Assembly (NCBI GenBank): GCA_032716605.1
Contig: CM064571.1
Span: forward strand, 13,609,262-13,673,261
Length of the DNA stretch: 64,000 nucleotides
Reading direction: 5' to 3'
Origin: Paralithodes platypus
Lineage: Eukaryota > Arthropoda > Malacostraca > Decapoda > Lithodidae
In this document: positions 10,399-21,757 of the stretch, piece by piece
How positions within the stretch are numbered: the first letter of the stretch is position 1
Layout: the number at the start of each line of letters is the position of its first letter
Notes under the pieces: model-generated
Seen by the model: only the letters and a program-made list of their open reading frames with translations
Databases searched by the model: none
Told to the model about the DNA's origin: nothing
Made by a program: the position numbers and the translations under genes

Positions 10399-12758
10399 CC
10401 TCGTGGTGCAGAAGCAGCTCCGTCTACCTCCGCCCAGCCAGCAACAGAGACAGACTGGTCATTATGCTTCATATGCCAAGAAACGACGCCAGAGTCGCTG
10501 ACAAGTCCATCCCAGGATACACGCCAAGACAAGGGGAGCAGCTACAGCATTCTCGCTGGATATCTGAGAAGGTTCAATGAGCTTGGATTGCTCCCCAACT
10601 CTTTTCTGTTGAGCCGATTAGATGAAGGCAGTGGCGTTGAAGCAGCATTGAGCACCAACAATGCACGATACCACAAGACCTGCAGGCTGAGGTATAACAA
10701 GACCAAGTTAGACAGAGCTGAGAAGAGGCACCTGAAAATAGGCGCCGACGAAGAAGAGGAAGTTGTTGCCCGCAAGCGAACTCGATATCTGTCACGACCA
10801 TCAAGTACTGAGACGAAACACCAAGAAGTGAAATGCTTCTTCTGCGGAGAAGCTCCTGGTAGTGCTGGTCTTCATGAAGCTGCGAAGTGGGCCTGACTGA
10901 CAACGCCAGCGCTCTACGACGGTGGATGGTGGCAGGACCAGAGGTTGCCACGCTCATCGAACAGTTCCACGATGAAACTGACCCGGGGAACAGACCACAA
11001 GACACAAGGCACCATGACCAGTCAGCAAGTGTGCAGACTGCTTTCCTGAAAGATGTACAGTCGATGGTCAACGTGATGGAAGACTTCAGGAATCCATTTG
11101 AAGAGGAGAGTCAAGATCTGCTGGTACTCGACACCAAGGAGATCGCGCCACCTTGAGCTGTAGATGCCCTCCGTCATGCACACGAAGTTGGTCAGCTGCA
11201 GTTTGACAACTTCGTCAGAGAACGCCTGGTGGAGAGAACGAAACCCATAGGAGATGCCATCCACAGAAACAAGCTGAAAATCTTCGGTCAGCCTGCTTCA
11301 AAACCTCCGGGAAAGGGCAAGCAGCAGATGAAATCCCTGAAGAATGACGTGGACCTGTTCTCTCGTCTGTATATCTGGTGCCAGAACCGGGATGGGAATC
11401 TAGAGGAATTCTTCCAACATGAAAACCAAGCCTGCCCCCCTGCACTATCAGATGGCGGTGGCATCCGGCTGGGTGTCAAGAGTGATCTTCTCGCTTGTCT
11501 AGGAGACCTCAGTCAGCCCAAGTCTGAGGTTCCTCCAACCAGCTGCATTGTGCTAGATGGAGCGGTCATCATCCAGATGCTGAAGCCAGTTACAGCAAAA
11601 AGCTTCAACAAGTATGCACAGCAGGTCTTTGTGCCCTACATACTCTCAAAACTCCATCAAGCCACGCGACTGGACCTGGTGTGGGACCGCTACAATACAC
11701 ACTCGTTGCAGGGTACAGCAAGAGCCAAGCGCGGAAAAGGGGTGAGAAGACGGGTGGTGGGTGGTGCAACGATCCCCGGGAACTGGGCCAGCTTCCTCAG
11801 AGTCGACGAGAACAAGACAGAGCTGTTCAGCTTCCTCTCTGGCGTCCTCCACGACTCATTCCAGCTTGCAGACAAGGAGCTGGTCATCACTGAAGGAGAT
11901 GATGTCTTGAGCAAGCCACCACTCCTAGATACTGCAGCCCTGGCTCCTTGCAACCACGAAGAAGCCGACAGCCGCATGATGTTGCATGCCGCCCACGCTG
12001 CTCACAATGGCCACAAGAAGATCCTCATCCGCACAGTTGACACTGATGTTGTTGTCCTGGCAGTGGCTCTGGCACGCACCCTGGAGGAGGAAGCCGAAGT
12101 GTGGGTGTCCTTCGGCACGGGCAAGGCTTTCCGGTTCTTGGCAGCCCATTAGATGGCGCGGGCTCTGGGCCCTGAGAAAGGACAGGCACTACCGATGTTT
12201 CATGCTTTGACGGGCTGCGACACAGTCTCCTGCTTCGCTGGACATGGCAAGAGGACAGCATGGGCAGTGTGGACAGCTCTACCTCAGCTGACCGAGACAC
12301 TCACTGACCTCTCCATTGCACCGGATCATATTGATGAAGATGCCATGCACATCATCGAGAGGTTCGTCATCCTGCTTTACGACAGAACAAGCACCGCAAC
12401 CGATATCGACAAGGCACGCCGCAAACTGTTTGCAAAGAAGAGCAATGTCCAGCTGATCACACCGACAAGTGCAGCCCTAAAGCAGCACGTCCGACGAGCA
12501 ATATACCAGGGCGGACATGTCGGGGGTCAGGCCCTGGTTCCTGCACCAACATTGCCATCACCAACCGACTGGGATTGGATCAAGACCAGCGACATGTACG
12601 AACCTCTCTGGACAACGCTCCTCGAGGCATCCAAGGTCTGCCGGGAGCTTGTCTCCTGCAAATGCCAGAAGGGCTGCATCAAGAAGTGCAAGTGCAAGAA
12701 GGCCAGTCTGGAATGCACACCACTGTGTGCTTGCGACGGGGAGTGCTTTCAGAACTGA
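10399..12758 (+). pseudogene. Element A protein: zinc-finger / XPG-like nuclease / CXC, decayed
   Basis: Homologous to the intact protein of element C. Visible in order: zinc-finger-like CFICQE with ARYHKTCRLRYN and CFFCGEA (about 10465-10880); then, after a large internal deletion, VATLIEQFHDE (about 10935); then the nuclease: IVLDGAVI (about 11545), LDLVWDRYN, HEEADSRMMLHAAHA (about 11960), RTVDTDVVVLAV (about 12030) and ALTGCDTVSCFAGHGK (about 12205). It closes with a Cys-rich CXC domain (CKCQKGC to CACDGEC, about 12657-12750). It is broken by a frame change near 10890 and in-frame stops at 11154 (TGA) and 12150 (TAG). The central region of element C (DDE-like) is missing. The acidic nuclease residues are nearly all kept, so decay looks fairly recent. 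Non-functional as it stands. Confidence 0.8.
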
Positions 12759-13002
12759 ACTCTCAAACTTAAGATGAAGATTCTGAACTGTTCCAGACAG
12801 TACACAGGTACTGTAAAACAGTGAAATTATCTGCATATTGCATTTAGCAGATTATGTGTTAATTAACATGATAATTAAATGTAGTAGTGTCCATTGACCA
12901 CAGAAGTATAACATTTGACTTGTCCAGGATTGATCTGATGAGAGCAAGCCACCATAATTATCACTATCTGGTTCTGTTATTGTTGTTGTATTATCGATGT
13001 AA
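12759..13002. other. 3' region of element A, no gene
   Basis: AT-rich sequence after the CXC-domain stop codon. Presumably 3' untranslated or subterminal DNA of element A. No motif that I can name. Confidence 0.45.
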
Positions 13003-13484
13003 TTTTTTTTTTTTTATATTCCAACTACTCCCTCTCGGGCATAGGCTGATAGCCTTTACACTCTACCGCTGAACACGGTGAGGCCCGTGAGGTCTTGTTC
13101 CAGTCTAGGGAGTGAGACATGCGAAGCACCTACTCACGGCTCGAACCCAACTCCATCTCTGAAGCTGCTTCGCCCCTGCGCTTCACAGTCTCACTTCCCA
13201 GGCTCAGACCCTCACTCTCAGAACGCCACCTATTGAGCAATTAACTCACTAGGCATTGCCCCCCTGTAGCATATTTTGAATATGGGAATATTCATACAGT
13301 GCTATTTAATCAGAGAACAATGAGGGTATTTTGTTTTAGCATTTCGGTGTGCTGTGGTAATGCACTGAACTAGGTACAGCACAAATTCCATCCCAATAAT
13401 ATCTTCCCATTGACATATTGGGATTCGAACCTGGGTCCATTGGATTACCAGTCCAGTGGCAAGACCACTCTGCTACACCTCCCC
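13003..13484 (-). mobile_element. tRNA-Thr-derived SINE, full length
   Basis: Minus-strand insertion with poly-T (tail) at 13003 and a tRNA-like head at 13420-13484. In sense the head has a perfect A box (TAGCAGAGTGG, 13475-13465) and B box (GGTTCGAATCC, 13431-13421). The anticodon loop CTGGTAA (anticodon GGT, Thr) sits in a TGGA/TCCA stem. The body is shared with copies at 10028 and 34591. The intact internal promoter boxes are what RNA polymerase III would use. It lies within element A, between the dead gene and element B. No clear target duplication was found. Confidence 0.85.
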
Positions 13485-13752
13485 TAGCAATTAGCATAAT
13501 TGTGTTAATAATTTTGTTAACTGACATCTTAATTGGCGTGGGCAGTGTCCATGAATAGCTATTGACAGACAGAGGAAGAAGGTCAGATAACATTTCCACA
13601 ACTTAAATGAATCTAGCCTATTCACAAGGAATGTCAGCATTTGATGCCTGATCATGGGTTTCCTTGTCACCATTTCATCTGCAATTAGCCTAAATATGTT
13701 AATTAATATCAGCAGCATCTCCCAAAATGTGACTAAGAGCTATCTGGCATGT

Positions 13753-14063
13753 TAGTGGAGCAGATAACTGCAAATTTCAGGAGAATCGTTCATTTCCGGA
13801 AACAAGCACCAAATTTGGCACCCATACTCCTTGGGGATTGCTCTTTTGATAAAACCCGTTAGCCACCTACAAATTCAAGATGGCCGCCATTGAATATACA
13901 GAAATATTGCATTTCGCAATAAAATCGCAAAGACTTGTCCTATTTGAATGATCTTGGTGTCAAATCATAAATTTTTCACTATGTAGAATCCGAATTTGGA
14001 ACCATGGACTTACTCACTAGCTTCCTTGTACCATAATATCAGTCCCGGAATCCTAATATTCTG
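13753..14063 (+). repeat. Left terminal inverted repeat of element B
   Basis: Complementary to 18188-18503. Landmarks on both sides: ACTCCTTGGGGATTGCTC, TTTGATAAAACCCGTTAGC, AAGATGGCCGCCATTGAA, CTTGTCCTATTTGAATGATC and TGGACTTACTCACTAGC. The AAGATGGCCGCC piece matches a YY1/Pho-like consensus. Confidence 0.88.
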
Positions 14064-14860
14064 CTAAATTAGAGGTTCATGTTACGTCTGACTCGGCTAA
14101 AATGCATGGTAGTGTATATCGTAGTAGTGTTAGAGGTTTAGTATGTGTAGCATCTTCCTGTACAAGGCTTCCAAACTGGACATGACACGATGCGGTGGGG
14201 GGGGGGGGGGGGACGTTGAGAGACTTGCAGCGGAAGGTGTAGAGTAGTAGCTCAACAGAGCGGATGTCAACGCGCAGCCAGGGCACACTGGTGGCACCAC
14301 TGCTGTGAAACTCAGCATGGGGTTCAGTATCAGCTGAATAATTAGTTTAGTGTAGCTAAATAATTAGTTTAGTGTCCCAAATGCTGTCTAATAAGCCCCG
14401 CATCAGTTAGCTACTGTAGATTACATGTAGTTTAACATAGATGTTTAGTTAGATAGCCGCGCCTGAATTGACAGGGTGTGCCAGCGCGGGAGAGCCGAGC
14501 CAAGGGTAACGGGGCTTTACATTGCTTTGCATGTAGTTACCTGGATGGTGTACAGATCGCTCGGGACTTAAATTAATACTGGATGAACGATCGGGCTAGG
14601 TGTAGGTCATATATTTTTATTCCCGAACCTAGTCGTATCCCATACCTTATTGTGCAGGATTGTGATCAAGGTGGTAAAAGGATAACCCCTCAGCCTTGAT
14701 TCACTGAATACAGATAATTAGCATACTGTGGTTATCTGTTATATCTGTTATCATATAACATACTGTGTTATATCATACTGTGATTATCCGTTATATACTG
14801 TGACTATCTGTTATCTATTATATCTGTGTTACAGATAATTATCATACTGTATTCACCAAG
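14064..14860. promoter_or_regulatory. 5' region of element B, presumed promoter, not resolved
   Basis: About 800 bases between the left TIR and the first ATG. It holds a 15-base G run near 14199 and, from 14700, several imperfect copies of ATACTGTGATTATCTGTTAT. No clear TATA box or initiator. It should contain the promoter of the transposon gene, but that is inference only. Confidence 0.35.
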
Positions 14861-17800
14861 ATGGCAAATACAGATCCAGGATCGTCTAAATTCCGGACTG
14901 ACTGGAGCAAGTGTTGTCTTTGCCAGAAGAAGAAGAGTGAAGAGCTCAAGTCACCACGTGCACAACAACCACAAGAACATGATGGCTACACTATGATTGC
15001 GACTACTATTCCCTTCTTTCACGCAATTAATGAGATGCCTATTGTTCTGGATCCAGCCAAACTTGATGATGGTGGTGGCATTGAAGAAACTCTGAGGAGG
15101 AACAAGGCACAGTATCACCAAACTTGTCGCCTTATGTTCAACAACACGAAACTGGAGAGAGCCAGAAAAAGAAGAGCAGAGAGTGCTCAGCCAGTAGAAT
15201 GCCAGACCAAGCTGCGTAGAACCAGCCTTGAAGGCCAAACGTGTTTCATATGTGACAAAGAAGCCCCATCCTCTGAACTCAGACAAGTTATGACGATGAA
15301 CCTCAATAACAGACTTAATGAATGTGCCCAAACTTTAAATGACAGAAAATTCTTGCAAGACTCAGCAGTGGAGATGCTATTGCACAGGAGCTCAAATACC
15401 ATTTTGCATGCTTGACAGACCTGTACAATAGAGAGAGGACGTACTTCAGAGCCACCAAGAGACTGGAACAGGAACGTGCACCTGAAGAGGATGCCCACCC
15501 ACAGGCATTCTCAGAGCTAGTCACATATCTAGTGGAGACCACCAGATCTGGCGAGGGTCCTGCAGTCTTCCGACTTGCAGACATAGTTCACCTGTATGCC
15601 CAGCGCCTGGAACAGCTGGGTGTTGATGCACCTGCTGTCAACTCCACAAGACTGAAGGAAAAACTGCTGTCAGAAATACCTGAGTTGGAAGTGCACAAGC
15701 AGGGAAGGGATGTTCTTCTGGCTTTCCAGAAAGATGTGGGCTTTGTCTTGTCAGAAGCCTCTGACTATTATAGTGAAGCTATTATCCTTGGCAAAGCAGC
15801 TAACATCTTGCGAAGACATATGCTGGACCACAAGTCCACATTTGATGGAACCTTCCATGAGGGGTGCATCGAGCAGGCCATTCCACTCACTCTTCTTCAG
15901 TTTGTGGCCATGCTTGAACACGGAGCGGACATCAAATCTCAACTGAGGTTTGGCGCATCAAAGACAGATCTAGCAATTGCTCAGCTGCTTCAGTACAACT
16001 GCTACGCAAGGTACAAAGAAGGAGCAGCAACTCACAGACACTCCAAAGACAGAGAGACCCCATTCCCTGTTTACATGGGGATGTCCGTCTACACAAAGAC
16101 CAGAAAGAGAAAGTTGGTGGAAATGCTTAACGAGCATGGCATCAGCATTTCATACAACAGGGTGCTACAGATATCTGCACAGGTGGGAGATGCAACAGTC
16201 CGCAAATACGTGGAGGATGGGGTGGTCTGTCCACCAGTTCTGCGAAAAGGGCTGTTCACCACATCAGCCATGGACAACATAGACCACAATCCCACTGCAA
16301 CGACAGCAACCACTTCTTTCCATGGAACCAGCGTCTCTGTTTTCCAGCACCCAACCAAAGAAGACAAAGGTGAAGAGCGTGGACAGCTGAAGTTCGGAGA
16401 GGAGAAAGTGAAGACAGTTCCAGAACTTCCAGACTCCTTCACCAATGTCCGGCCCGCCTTCTTCACCAAGAAGAAACCCTCTCCTCCCCAGAGTGGTGTG
16501 ACACACCCAGACACCAGTCTGCTGAGGCCTGGACTGATGAAGGGACTGGAAGGGGAAGAAGAATCCACCTTCTATGAACCAATCAAGAAGAACAGGGTTG
16601 ACTTTTTCCGACAGGTACCAGCCTCTGTTGACTCTTCAAAGCAAAAAGTACTGAAGGAAGACTGTCAACTGTTCTCCAAGCTGTTCATATCATGCCAGAG
16701 CAGAGAGTGTGACTTGAAGGAGTTCTTCCGTCATGAGAACCAGTCACATCCTGCTGCCCTCAGTGATGGTGGAAAGCTCCACACCTGTCAGAAATCCCAC
16801 CTCACTACCATTCTTCAGAGCCAAGTTACAACCCCTGAGGCAGAGCCAGACGCCGACACCATCATCATTGATGGTGCAGCGTTGGTGAACAGTCTGCCCC
16901 CATGGAGTTCAAAGACGTTCGAAGAGTACGCAATGCTCGATGTCCTTCCTAGAATACAAGCATACTCTACCAAGTACAAGAGAACAGACATTGTGTTTGA
17001 TGTCTACCGGCCATCTAGTCTGAAAGCTGAAACTAGATCAAAGCGAGGACGCGGGGTGAGACGCAGGGTGACAGGGAAGGGCAAAATTCCCTCAAACTGG
17101 CGAAACTTCCTGAGAGAAAATTACAACAAAGCCGAGCTGTTCAACTTTCTGGCTGATAAGATTGCACGTGTGGCCACACCAAATGTGGTCATTGTGACCA
17201 AGGAAGAGATGCTGTCAGCAACCGCACGATCAATCAAGCTGGGGTGGCACCGTGCAGTCATGAAGAAGCTGACACGCGGATCTTTGTGCATGCCAGGCAT
17301 GCAACAGAAGCAGGCAGCAAAGTCATCATGGTCAAAGCCAGCGACACAGATGTTGTTGTCATCGCAGTCAGTGTTCTGCAGGCACTTCAGGAGCTAGGTC
17401 TGCAGCAGTTGTGGGTTGCCTTTGGCCAAGGACAGAACCTGAGGTGGGTTCCTGTACATGACTTGTGTTGCACTCTTGCAGAAAAGAGCAAAGGGATGCT
17501 CTTCTTCCATGCCTTCACTGGCTGCGATGTCGTTTCAGCATTCCGTGGCAAAGGGAAGAAGTCTGCTTGGCAAACCTGGGATGTTTGTGATGAGGCTTCC
17601 GGTGTCTTCAGCAAACTCAGCCAGTACCCACCGGTAGTTGATGATGAAGACCTGGAGACCTTGGAGAAGTTCGTGGTCATGATGTACGACAGATCCAGCA
17701 CAGCTGAAGGTGTCGATGATGCGAGGTTGGACATGTTTGCTCGGAGGCAGAGGCCATACGAAGCCATTCCTCCAACCCGAGCAGCACTGAAGCAGCATGT

Positions 17801-18059
17801 GAAGCATGCTGCCTACCAGGCGGGCTGCACCTGGAGTCAGTCAACAGTACGTCAACCAGAAACGCAGACTCCTGCCAACTGGGGCTGGACCAAGAAAGGT
17901 GATCTGTGACAGATCGTTTGGACAGAGCTCCCACCCATTGCAGAGAGTTGCCAGCAGCTGACCAAGTGTGGATGCAAGTCGGAATGCTGCGGTCGATGCA
18001 AATGCTACTGCTTTGGTCTGACCTGCATGGCACTGTGCAGCTGCAGATGCAAGGTTTAG
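14861..18059 (+). pseudogene. Element B protein: zinc-finger / XPG-like nuclease / CXC, frameshifted and internally deleted
   Basis: Starts ATG at 14861 (MANTDPGSS). N-terminal zinc-finger-like region: CCLCQKKK, AQYHQTCRLMFN, CFICDKEAP. A frame change near 15360 leads into a 661-residue frame with LKYHFACLTDLYNRER, the FTTSAMDNID motif (about 16258) and, after an apparent deletion near EGEEES, the nuclease: IIIDGAALVNSL (about 16861), TDIVFDVYRP, then a second frame change near 17240, SHEEADTRIFVHA, KASDTDVVVIAV and AFTGCDVVSAFRGKGK (about 17512). A TGA at 17907 interrupts the frame just before the CXC domain (CGCKSECCGRCKCYC, about 17970-18050), which ends at TAG 18057. Compared with element C, several hundred central residues are absent, including the candidate second DDE aspartate. 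It can hardly be autonomous, though its long TIRs suggest it could have been mobilised in trans. Confidence 0.82.
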
Positions 18060-18187
18060 AAGCGTTGTAGTATACTCATCCAGGCAGCAAGACAATAAGT
18101 GACAAACAAGTATAGGCCTACTGCCTACATGTACATCCAATAATATATCGGACTGATGGTGCCTATGACATGGGCACTTTTTACCCT

Positions 18188-18503
18188 AATTATAATTCCG
18201 GGACTGATATTATGGTACAAGGAAGCTAGTGAGTAAGTCCATGGTTCCAAATTCGGATTCTACATAGTGAAAAATTTATGATTTGACACCAAGATCATTC
18301 AAATAGGACAAGTCTTTGCGATTTTATTGCGAAATGCAATGTTTCTGTATATTCAATGGCGGCCATCTTGAAAAATGGCTGCCATCTTGAATTTTTAGGT
18401 AGCTAACGGGTTTTATCAAAAGAGCAATCCCCAAGGAGTATGTGTGCCAATTTTGGTGCTTGTTTCCAGAAATGAACGATTATTCCAGTTATCTGCCCCA
18501 CTA
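18188..18503 (-). repeat. Right terminal inverted repeat of element B
   Basis: Inverted match of 13753-14063. It differs by an extra AAAATGGCTGCCATCTTG block, giving two adjacent ATGGC-containing motifs. Ends CCCCACTA, followed by the TGT duplication. Confidence 0.88.
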
Positions 18504-18589
18504 TGTCTTGATTCAAAACATTCAATAAACATTCACTAAAACCTTCAGCAGCAAACTTTATCTAACTTCTGTGTGTCTTTTGGGTGTCT

Positions 18590-18748
18590 GCTGGCAGCCA
18601 TTTTGGAAAATGGCCGCCACGGCCGCCAGGGGGCAGTTGGGCGATGGCTCCACATCCAAATTTGTTCATAATATATTGGTCTACCTCTGTGCCAAAATTG
18701 GTGCTTTTATCAAATAATGCACAATAGGTTAGCTTACCCGCTGTACTA
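18590..18748 (-). repeat. Right terminal inverted repeat of element A
   Basis: Complement of 9712-9840 plus the terminal block. It starts with GGCAGCCATTTTGGAAAATG and ends GCTTACCCGCTGTACTA. It lies about 85 bases beyond the right end of element B, which shows that B is nested inside A. Confidence 0.75.
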
Positions 18749-18767
18749 ACAAGCGAGTACTAAACCC

Positions 18768-18990
18768 TTAAGGGCTAGTGGATGTTTATTTTGTTTTTGC
18801 CTATTTATTTGATTATAAATTTAATTTCTAGTTTCTTCGCTAGACCTCCATCAAGCTTAGAAAACTACCCCCTAGACCCCTTCAAGATAGATTTCTAAAT
18901 TTTTCGGTAGAAAAATATCCCGGCCGAAAGCTCGTTCCTCTTAAAATTACAGGCTCGCTATCGCTCGCCAGGAAATAATCGACACCTAAA
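18768..18990. mobile_element. TTAA-type MITE, copy d, left part (split by a LINE)
   Basis: Begins TTAAGGGCTAGTGG and shows the family core in the reverse order: ATTTTTCGGTAGAAAAATAT, then the complement of the GGCGAGCGATAGCGAGCC stem, then TCGACACCTAAA. There the poly-T of the Jockey-like LINE interrupts it. The remaining part resumes at about 21608 and ends at TTAA 21754-21757. Confidence 0.75.
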
Positions 18991-21607
18991 TTTTTTTTTG
19001 TTTTAAGAGACAATGAAAGGAGGAAGGAAAAACACAGATAAAACAAAAAGGTCCATGTGCCTAAAGGCATCCTCCATTCATAAAATGTTTGTAACAACTG
19101 GATTTAAACATTTGTAGATTGTAAGTTTGTGGAAAGCAATTCGAGGGAAGTGAATTCCAAAGAGTAGTAGCTCTGGGGATAAATTAATTCTGATAAGCAG
19201 AAGTTCTGCATTGTGGAGGAGAAAGTGTAAATTCATGGGCGCTCTCAGCTGCCCTAGTTCTACGGGGAAAGATGTGGAGAGGCGGCACAATTGAAGCAAG
19301 TTCCTCGGAACAATTGCTGTGAAAATATCTGTAGAATAATGCAAGGGATGCAACGTTTCTTCGTATGGATAATGTAGGAAGGTCCTGTGTGATTGCAGGG
19401 TTATTGATTAATCTAATAGCTTTATTTTGAATTTTGTCCAACTGCCTCAATGCAACCACTCCACTTCCACCCCACAGAGGTGAACAGTAATCCATCTGAG
19501 AACGCACATGACTTTTACTATTACGGCCAACTGCTCGTCAGTGAAGAATTCTCGAACTCTGTACAGGAGTCCCAGTTTTTTAGAGGCATTCTTAGCAATG
19601 CTTCTAACATAATGTGTCCAGCTCAAGTTAGTAGTTAATGTTACACCGAGAATGTCAATACTAGGGGAAGTGGGAATATTTACATCATTAAAAAATATAT
19701 GGGAGTCAGTGAGATTCTGTCGGTTAGAAAATTTAATGTACTTGGTTTTCTGTGCATTAAAGGAAACTAGATTCTCTTGTCCCCATTCATTAATTCTAGA
19801 AAGGTCCTGGTTCAGAGAAATTGCAGTGTTTATTTTTGAATTTATAAGATCGGGTTGGGTGAAAGAATTGGTAAATGTGAAGGAACTGTGGAGTGTTGAG
19901 TCATCTGCGTAGGAATGTATTGGATTATGAGTGGTAGATATGAGATCATTGATATGAATGAGGAACAGAGTTGGGGCCAAAACTGATCCCTGGGGAACAC
20001 CAGCATTTATTGAGTGAAATTGAGAATAAAGGCCATCTACCATTACACATTTTTCTGTTATGAAGATAAGAAGAAATTAGTGGAACTAATGATGCAAGGC
20101 CGTAGTGTGACATCTTCGACAATAAGGATTGATGCCAGACTCTATCAAATGCCTTTGATATATCCAGTGCTATTGTATGTGTTTCACCATGTTGGTCTGT
20201 AGCTTGGTTGATTTGATGCGTAAGAAGGCAAAGAATGTCTGCAGTTGATCGACATCGTCTAAAACCATATTGCCTATCACTGATTAATTTATTATTCTCC
20301 AGATGCTTAATTATGTGATTATTTAATATAATTTCAAAGACTTTGCCAAGAGTGGAAGTTATAGCTATTGGTCTGTAGTTTGATGGATCTGAAGAGGCAC
20401 CTTTTTTAGGAACTGGATGGATGTTTGCTTCTTTCCAGGGTACTGGGAAGCATGAGGTATGAGTACACAGACGGACAAATTTTGCCAATACAGGAGCGAG
20501 CACCAAGGAGCAATTCTTAAGTACTATTGGAGGAATTTCATCTGGACCAGGAGCCTTATCTACTGAGAGATTCTGCAAAATAGTTTTGACATGTCTGGTG
20601 TGGATCTTAAGTGAGGGAATTTCAGGCGAATTAAAATTAAGTACAGGGACATCTTGATTTATTTCATCTAAGGTTGAGTTGGTGGAGAAAATATCCGCAA
20701 GAAGGTTAGCTTTACCTCGTGGGTCACTTACAAGATTGCCAGTCGGAGATTTTAATGGTGGAATGGATGAAGCAGTAGTGAAGTTGGATTTGAATGAGTT
20801 AAGAGTAGACCAATATATTTTGTTATCATTTGGATTATTTAGAAGTTTATTTGCCTGCTTATGGAGAAAGTTTGATTTAGTTAAGTTTAATACAGTTTTG
20901 GCATGATTTCTGATGTTTCTAAAGTAATTAAAGGCTTCATGTGTTTTTGATCTTGTGTATGCATTGTAGGCTATTGCTTTTTGTTCAGTTACTCTAGCAC
21001 AATTATGGTCAAACCATTTAGGTGAATTAGATCTTTTACTGTACTTTTGATGAGGAATAAAAGTTTCCATTCCAATTTTTACAAAATCTTGTATGTGGCT
21101 CAAGGTGGAGTGTGCATCATTAGAAAAGAAAGAGGTCCAGGGAATATCAATAAAGAAACCTTGAAGACCCTCCCAGTCTGCCCTATCGTAATGCCATTTA
21201 GTCACCAAAACAGGTTCAGAGTGGGAAGGTGTGGTAGGTGATAGACAGGTGGCCTGTATCAGACAGTGATCAGAAGATCCAAGCGGGGACCTCACTGTAA
21301 CATCATAATTTTCTGAATTGGTTGTTAAAAATAAGTCCAGTAGGTGGGAATTATGATTAGGATTATCTGGTACACGGGTGGGTTGGTTGACTAGTTGAGT
21401 GAGATTAAATGAGTCTGCAAATAGCTCACATTCAAGACCAGCATCATCAGTCCTGGCTGAATGAGTGAGCCATTCAACATTATGGACATTAAAATCACCC
21501 AACACAGTGATTTCAGAAGAAGCATTTAAGTTGAGGACACTGAGTTGTGAGGACAGAGAATCAAAAAGACTTTGCCCTGGAGGAGTATTTGGGGAGTATT
21601 TGGGGAA
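18991..21607 (-). mobile_element. Jockey-like non-LTR retrotransposon, 5'-truncated, inserted in MITE copy d
   Basis: Poly-T at 18991 marks the 3' tail of a minus-strand LINE; coding sequence runs back to about 21607, where MITE sequence resumes. GACACCTAAA just left of the tail and GACACAAAGG just right of the 5' end could be a short imperfect target duplication. The element keeps the second half of the endonuclease, the reverse transcriptase and the C-terminal region. The first half of the endonuclease and any ORF1 are missing, the usual 5' truncation. Confidence 0.85.
19100..21607 (-). pseudogene. Jockey-like LINE endonuclease/reverse transcriptase, frameshifted
   Basis: First frame (from about 21600 down to 20045): endonuclease motifs VLGDFNVHNVEWL and LGSSDHCLI, then RT motifs DKAPGPDEIPP, NYRPIAITSTLGKVFE, QYGFRRCRSTADIL and TIALDISKAFDRVWHQSLL. 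A frame change near 20045 leads to the second frame (to about 19450) with NAGVPQGSVLAPTLFLIHI and the catalytic SYADDSTL (YADD). Another change near 19480 gives the C-terminal QMDYCSPLWGGSG and QLDKIQNKAIRLINN block, ending near 19100. Motif spelling and the C-terminal block are typical of Jockey-clade LINEs. Three frame breaks make it dead, unless some are sequencing errors. Confidence 0.85.
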
Positions 21608-21757
21608 ATGACACAAAGGTCTTAAAATTGACAACGAAATGGGGCGAAAGGTGTTAAAATCGCCAAACTAATGGGCCGAACGTCTTATTATCTCAAAACT
21701 AGTGGAGCTAAACAATAGGGAGAAGGGGGTCCAGAAAAACGGTCTTCCTCCCCTTAA
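21608..21757. mobile_element. TTAA-type MITE, copy d, right part
   Basis: Continues the MITE interrupted at 18990: AAGGTCTTAAAATTG, AATGGGGCGAAAGGTG, then TCCTCCCCTTAA with TTAA at 21754-21757. The same order is seen uninterrupted in the copy at 62625-62978. Confidence 0.72.

Larger units (their letters stand above)
13753..18503 (+). mobile_element. DNA transposon, element B, about 4.75 kb, long TIRs, TSD TGT
   Basis: The left end TAGTGGAGCAGATAACTG at 13753 is matched by its complement CAGTTATCTGCCCCACTA ending at 18503. The inverted repeats extend inward about 300 bases (13753-14063 versus 18188-18503), with one copy carrying an extra 25-30 bases around the GATGGC motifs. Both ends are flanked by TGT, a 3-bp target duplication. 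Inside is one gene on the plus strand (14861-18059) related to elements A and C. Three-base duplications plus an XPG-like nuclease are what I remember for the Academ superfamily. The copy is inserted in element A. Confidence 0.85.
9678..18748 (+). mobile_element. DNA transposon, element A (XPG-like nuclease family), host of nested insertions
   Basis: Inverted repeats at about 9678-9840 and 18590-18748 share long blocks, for example AACCTATTGTGCATT, AAAAGCACCAATTTTGGCAC, and GAGCCATCGCCCAACTGCC with its complement. The extreme ends (TGTGGGGCGGTTTACC on the left, TAGTACAGCGGGTAAGC read inward from the right) resemble the TAGTGGGGCAGATAACTG end of element B. Between them lie the decayed nuclease gene (10399-12758), a SINE (13003-13484) and the whole of element B (13753-18503). 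Without the insertions the element would be about 3.8 kb. The left end sits in a CT tract, so no target duplication can be read. Confidence 0.72.

Noticed and set aside
13420..13484. tRNA-Thr gene on the minus strand
   Set aside because: The acceptor arm does not close and the sequence continues into a SINE body with a poly-A tail; the same holds at 35080-35149.
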